A stretch of DNA of 64,000 bases, taken from positions 186,001 to 250,000 of the forward strand of contig OZ242051.1 of the NCBI GenBank assembly GCA_965205255.1, in the 5' to 3' direction. The stretch's first letter is position 1; each line of letters begins with the position of its first letter. Both the position numbers and the translations under genes were made by a program. The notes beneath the pieces are model-generated. The model was given only the letters and a program-made list of their open reading frames with translations, did not search any database and had not been told where the DNA came from. This DNA comes from G965205255 sp965205255. Its GTDB lineage: Bacteria > Pseudomonadota > Gammaproteobacteria > Pseudomonadales > Endozoicomonadaceae. Of the stretch, positions 61,127 through 64,000 are shown in pieces.

Positions 61127-64000
61127 GATAACGGGACTGTAATTGCCGTAAACGCTCAATACTCAGTCCTGTTGTCTGATAATCTGAAGGGGTTCGGATA
61201 CTTCCAATTTTTGCTTGTTTGACAGATAATTTTGTTACTTTCTTCACTGCCTGCTCAAAGGCCTGAAGGAATAAATCGGTCTGTGTTTCATTTAATTGTG
61301 ATAACACATGAAACGATAAACAATTGTTTTGTACGGCACCGTTAATGTTCAGCCACAAGGTGGTTTTATTGGCAGATGAGACAGCCTGACCTGTACTCTC
61401 AGCCACCAGTTGCCACATGTTTTCCTTATCCGTGCCACCCAACTGACCCAGATAATTAAAACTGATGTCTGCAAGTGTCGGCTCTAGCAAGCCTGCCTGT
61501 TGCAATGCACTAAACCCAATCCCTTTATCTGGAATTTTCCTTAACTGTTCTTTGGTAGCAATGATGGTTTCTGCGGTGTTCTCACGGTCCACTAAGCGTA
61601 CCGGATAAGCGGTGGTAAACCAGCCGACGGTGCGTGATGTATCCATTTGCGCTGCAATCGGTTCACGCCCATGTCCTTCCAGTGTAATAACATGAGACAA
61701 CTGATCAAAGGTCTGACTTAAAGCTATTCCTAATGCGGCCAGTAATAAGTCATTTATTTTTGTGTGATAACCCTCTGGCGCTTTACGAAGTAACTGCTGA
61801 GTAACCGTTTTATCCCATTGTATGGTATGTTCACTCAGCGGTGACAATGGCAAATGACAACGGTCTGTTTTATCATAAATACCTTTCCAGTAATCCACCT
61901 GAGCGCTATGCTGATTTGCATACAGTGCTACCGTCTTCACCCACTGACGATAACTGCTGGTTTTTGCAGGCAACGAGTGACCTGTTAACAGTTGTTGCAT
62001 ATCATTGGAAAGAATCCGCCAAGAGACGGCATCAATAATTAAATGATGCAGTATAAAGCAAAGCCTTGAACTGCCATCACTGTAACCTGTCAAATGAATA
62101 ACCTTCCACAGCGGACCTTTTTCAATGTTCAAATCTGCCTGATGTTCTGTCAGTTTCGACTGAACTGACTGAGCGCTCAACCCTTTTATAGAAAGGGAAA
62201 TAAGGGGGTTGTTTTCTGTTTGCAGATGGTAGGTTTGTTGCCATCCTGAAGGTGTTTGAGTAAAACAAAGGCGTAAACTGTCGTGATGAAGAGTCAGATT
62301 TTCCAGTGCTGACTGTATTGTTTGAACAGAGACTGCCCCCGGAATCTTTTGCATAAAGGCCTGATTAAAGTGATCAGGGTCAGAGAACGTCCAGTCAAAA
62401 AACTGTTGCTGAATTGGTAGCAGGTTAAAACGGCCTTCCAAAATGCCCTGTTCAGTTTCAACAGCCACCGTTGCAGTCGTATCTACCAACCGTTGCGCTA
62501 ACAATGCTACAGTGGGTGCTTCAAATATATCTTTCACCTGCAATGCCAGGTCTTTCTGGCGTAACCGTGAAGTTATCTGAATACAGAGAATCGAATCTCC
62601 GCCAATCCTGAAAAAATTATCATGAATGCCGACACGTTTGAGTCCCAAGACTTCAGCCCAAACGGTACAGAGCTGAGTTTCAGTTTCTGTCTGCGGCGCC
62701 ACATAACTATCGGTATTTATAAATTCAGGGGCAGGTAAGGCGCGACGATCTAGCTTGCCATTGATGGTTAAGGGTATATCTTCAATCACAGTGAACGTGG
62801 CCGGCACCATATATTCTGGCAGGCTGGCTTGCAATTGTTGACGCAATCCATCAGTCAGCGCAGTTATACGATCCTTGTCTTTCGATGCACGGGTATCAGC
62901 AGCAATACAATAGGCAGCCAGATATTTAGTGCCTTCCCGCTCACGGTCAATAACCACCGCCTGTGATACTTGTGGCAAGGCTGTCAGCGCCTTTTCAATT
63001 TCCCCCAACTCAATCCGATATCCACGGATCTTGACCTGAAAGTCATTGCGTCCCAAGTACTCAAGATTACCATCGGGCAACCAGCGGACAAGATCACCTG
63101 TTTTATAAAGTCGGGTATAACCGTTGGCAATATCCGCGTCAGTGGCAAAAGGATTATCAATAAACCACTCAGCTGTGAGTTCAGGTTGATTTAGATAACC
63201 ACGAGCCAGTCCGACTCCACCAATATATAATTCTCCGGGTACGCTGATGGGGCTAGGCTGGTTGTTGTTATCCAGTACATAGAGTCGGGTATTGTCAATG
63301 GCCTTACCTAACGAGATACTTGCCGTATCATGCAATAAGCTTTGAGTGGCGCAGACAGTTGTTTCTGTCGGCCCGTATTGATTAAATGTGGTTGTTGCAG
63401 GAATCTTGTCCAGTATATTTAACTTATCTCCACCTGTATGTACTACTTCTAAGCAGGTATTTGATAACTCTTTGGAAAACTGATTCATAAAGGCTGTCGG
63501 AATAAATGCTTTTTTTATGGCTTGTTCATTAATCAATGCTATCAGCTGGGTAATATCTTTTTGTTGATGCTCAGATGCCATAAATAACTGACACCCAGAA
63601 AACAGGCTCGGAAATAATTCATAAACTGAAGCATCGAAAACATAGTTAGAAAACAAGAGCACATGTAATTCATCGCTTAAATAGTGAGTTCTCATAACAA
63701 ACTGACTCAAATTGATGACGCTTTCGTGCTCAATCATCACACCTTTAGGCTGTCCTGTGGTACCTGAGGTATAAATAACATAAGCTAGATCCTTAGCTTT
63801 GCTTACAGGCGATAGATTTTCAGTGACATAGCTTTCCATGTCTGACATCTGATCGGTGGCAATTAATACGGGGGGCTGTTCTTTCAGTTTACTGATCCAT
63901 CGATCTAACTGACCGGTGTAATGACTTTGAGTTAGTAGCAGGGGAGCTTTTGTATCCTCCAATATAAACAGCGTTCGTGACTGAGGATACTCTGGCGCAA
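57186..64000 (-). CDS. NRPS, C-terminal part (runs off right edge)
   Basis: The frame is open from the right edge to a TAA at 57186, so the start lies outside. Visible domains are a partial A, T (serine at 62594-62592), E, then C-A-T (serine at 58061-58059) and TE with GWSLGG (serine at 57677-57675). The visible part is about 2270 residues of what should be another complete synthetase with a C-terminal release domain. The two A domains carry codes DAYFHGQVCK and DVSFIAYIYK, neither recognised. The first residue of this pair is epimerized. E, C and TE domains are nearly identical to those of the neighbouring genes. Its stop codon lies about 100 bp before the IS4-like remnant, exactly as in the other two genes. 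A TTG at 63962 is an internal Leu codon, not a start. Confidence 0.95.
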   Translation of the reverse strand, partial: APEYPQSRTLFILEDTKAPLLLTQSHYTGQLDRWISKLKEQPPVLIATDQMSDMESYVTENLSPVSKAKDLAYVIYTSGTTGQPKGVMIEHESVINLSQFVMRTHYLSDELHVLLFSNYVFDASVYELFPSLFSGCQLFMASEHQQKDITQLIALINEQAIKKAFIPTAFMNQFSKELSNTCLEVVHTGGDKLNILDKIPATTTFNQYGPTETTVCATQSLLHDTASISLGKAIDNTRLYVLDNNNQPSPISVPGELYIGGVGLARGYLNQPELTAEWFIDNPFATDADIANGYTRLYKTGDLVRWLPDGNLEYLGRNDFQVKIRGYRIELGEIEKALTALPQVSQAVVIDREREGTKYLAAYCIAADTRASKDKDRITALTDGLRQQLQASLPEYMVPATFTVIEDIPLTINGKLDRRALPAPEFINTDSYVAPQTETETQLCTVWAEVLGLKRVGIHDNFFRIGGDSILCIQITSRLRQKDLALQVKDIFEAPTVALLAQRLVDTTATVAVETEQGILEGRFNLLPIQQQFFDWTFSDPDHFNQAFMQKIPGAVSVQTIQSALENLTLHHDSLRLCFTQTPSGWQQTYHLQTENNPLISLSIKGLSAQSVQSKLTEHQADLNIEKGPLWKVIHLTGYSDGSSRLCFILHHLIIDAVSWRILSNDMQQLLTGHSLPAKTSSYRQWVKTVALYANQHSAQVDYWKGIYDKTDRCHLPLSPLSEHTIQWDKTVTQQLLRKAPEGYHTKINDLLLAALGIALSQTFDQLSHVITLEGHGREPIAAQMDTSRTVGWFTTAYPVRLVDRENTAETIIATKEQLRKIPDKGIGFSALQQAGLLEPTLADISFNYLGQLGGTDKENMWQLVAESTGQAVSSANKTTLWLNINGAVQNNCLSFHVLSQLNETQTDLFLQAFEQAVKKVTKLSVKQAKIGSIRTPSDYQTTGLSIERLRQLQSRYQDNEIEAIYPASSLQQGFVYHDLAFPDDDAYRVQLLLDYHHSLNVPLYKKAWQLASERYPVLRMALDTEGEPLQVILKNGVLTDDHFTEIDLGYLNASEREERIALLQQNDRKQGFNLNTPGLLRLMIIKHSNDHYTVMKTEHHAVSDGWSNPILWQFIHHTYQQLIAKHQVNIASETTYSEVQRYHQQHQAETDTYWKQQKTSWQGATNLRYLLDNPVDLNKHRTITVPGEIDLQLAGHALHQLKAQCQSQGITLNAAVQFAWHKVLQVYSNSNQTIVGTTVSGRDIPVQGIENSVGLYINTLPLTVNWEKEASCACVLQLIQQQIAALNSHSSVSLSSLQSQGERLFHSLLVFENYPNPIDETKDKEKKTLITIRGSKEKTDYPLSLTAYEHDETLTVRLCYDTTLISIKQVTRIKEQIFSILESISTAVEQPHTSINLLSNSERHTLLHTWNATDAPYPKDNTLYQLFEDQVDKTPDNIALVFEDQQLTYRELNLRANQLARQIRATYQQLHGSTLSPDTLIALYLDRSPEMIISILAVLKAGGAYVPVAPEYPQSRTLFILEDTKAPLLLTQSHYTGQLDGWINKLKGKPPVLIATDQMSDMANDATENLSPVSKAKDLAYVIYTSGTTGQPKGVVTENRSVLNTLLSMREVYSFTQQHYKTSCFSNYTFDVSVSEIFNSLLFGGQLHLLGQSIKDNPLKLIDYINEHKIHFLFLPPAIFEILPKQEISSVKVIIIAGDKCTQTDCLYWAENNALYNYYGPTETSIYTTGHLVSDNLNIIGSAINNASLYVLNNSKQPIPIGLPGELYIGGAGLARGYLNQPELTAERFIDNPFATDADIANGYTRLYKTGDLVRWLPDGNLEYLGRNDFQVKIRGYRIELGEIEKALTALPQVSQAVVIDREREGTKYLAAYCVAADTRASKDKARITTLTDSLRQKLQASLPEYMVPATFTVIEDIPLTINGKLDRRALPAPEFINTDSYVAPRTETETQLCAVWADVLGLKRVGIHDNFFRIGGNSISAIRLTAKSRQMLDKDIALALLFANPTVARLAEVIGRSNQDKLITSLTPDSTNLPQLFMIHPGIAGAEVYQQIANQLKDTYSCIGINNYNLLYSKKISCLKKLGKVYLEKIMPLLRQNEPVRLAGWSLGGLISLEIASQLEKAGWHNINVYLIDTYLHTSKDKPIDEDIDTRLTRQEIENMTKYAGIDFEYIDSDYFEKIQENIPVENILAQSIVDQLNATTVTLTVAGKDLKEGSEICKDTDSIARSISDIQSVITKKIYHNVATHYNHYSIIKSREVFYTLKDLSST
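61128..64000 (-). other. Penultimate module (A-T-E visible), unassigned
   Basis: The A domain is entered just before its LFILEDTKAP region and ends near 62700. The core (about 63235-63750) is related to modules 3 and 7 of the seven-module gene but differs at the pocket (VVHTGGDK instead of an IAGEN motif), giving DAYFHGQVCK. T and E follow. A D-residue is predicted. Confidence 0.65.

Noticed and set aside
3902..63194. Many plus-strand frames of 60-86 codons repeated through the NRPS genes
   Set aside because: Each lies opposite the same A, C or E segment in every module, so their conservation follows from the coding strand. None resembles a known protein.
3190..63962. Regular repeats as a CRISPR array or tandem satellite
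   Set aside because: Periodicity of 3-4.6 kb is explained by NRPS modules. There are no short direct repeats with unique spacers.
63962..63964. Apparent start codon of the right-hand NRPS at 63962
   Set aside because: It is a TTG leucine inside the LFILEDTK stretch conserved in all A domains. The frame stays open to the window edge.

Overview
The window is AT-rich bacterial DNA dominated by very large nonribosomal peptide synthetase (NRPS) genes on the minus strand. The codon use, the NRPS and transposase families and the decaying insertion sequences fit a gammaproteobacterium with a repeat-rich, possibly host-associated genome. A secreted protein with eukaryote-like C2H2 zinc fingers points the same way. 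Endozoicomonadaceae or a similar symbiont lineage is a guess, not something the sequence proves.

Layout, right to left in the direction of transcription: (1) the 3' part of an NRPS gene running off the right edge (57186-64000; A-T-E, then C-A-T-TE). (2) An intergenic island (53210-57185) holding insertion-sequence debris, a nonsense-interrupted IS256-type transposase nested in an IS6-type remnant, and on the plus strand a secreted Hint-domain protein with C2H2 zinc fingers, broken by a TAG codon. (3) A complete five-module NRPS gene (33671-53209, 6512 aa). (4) An intergenic block with the same IS4-like and IS6-like remnants. (5) A complete seven-module NRPS gene (3190-31740, 9516 aa). (6) Another copy of that block. 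(7) The first 424 codons of a fourth NRPS gene (1-1272).

Every NRPS gene whose 5' end is visible opens with the same N-terminal condensation domain, and every one whose 3' end is visible closes with the same thioesterase. Each is therefore a self-contained assembly line, not one subunit of a shared one. Flanks of the adenylation domains, carrier, epimerization, condensation and thioesterase domains are nearly identical throughout. Only a core of about 500-550 bp inside each adenylation domain, which carries the specificity-determining residues, changes from module to module. The array looks like a tandemly amplified NRPS family diversified by exchange of adenylation cores.

Specificity codes read by eye against GrsA numbering suggest Asn-like / Val / unassigned / Glu-like / Ser / Glu-like / unassigned for the seven-module gene, with epimerization in modules 1, 4, 5 and 6. 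They suggest Ser / Glu-like / Ser / Val / Gly for the five-module gene, with epimerization in modules 1 and 2. They give two unassigned residues for the last two modules of the right-hand gene, the first epimerized. No phosphopantetheinyl transferase, MbtH-like protein, transporter or regulator is visible in the window.
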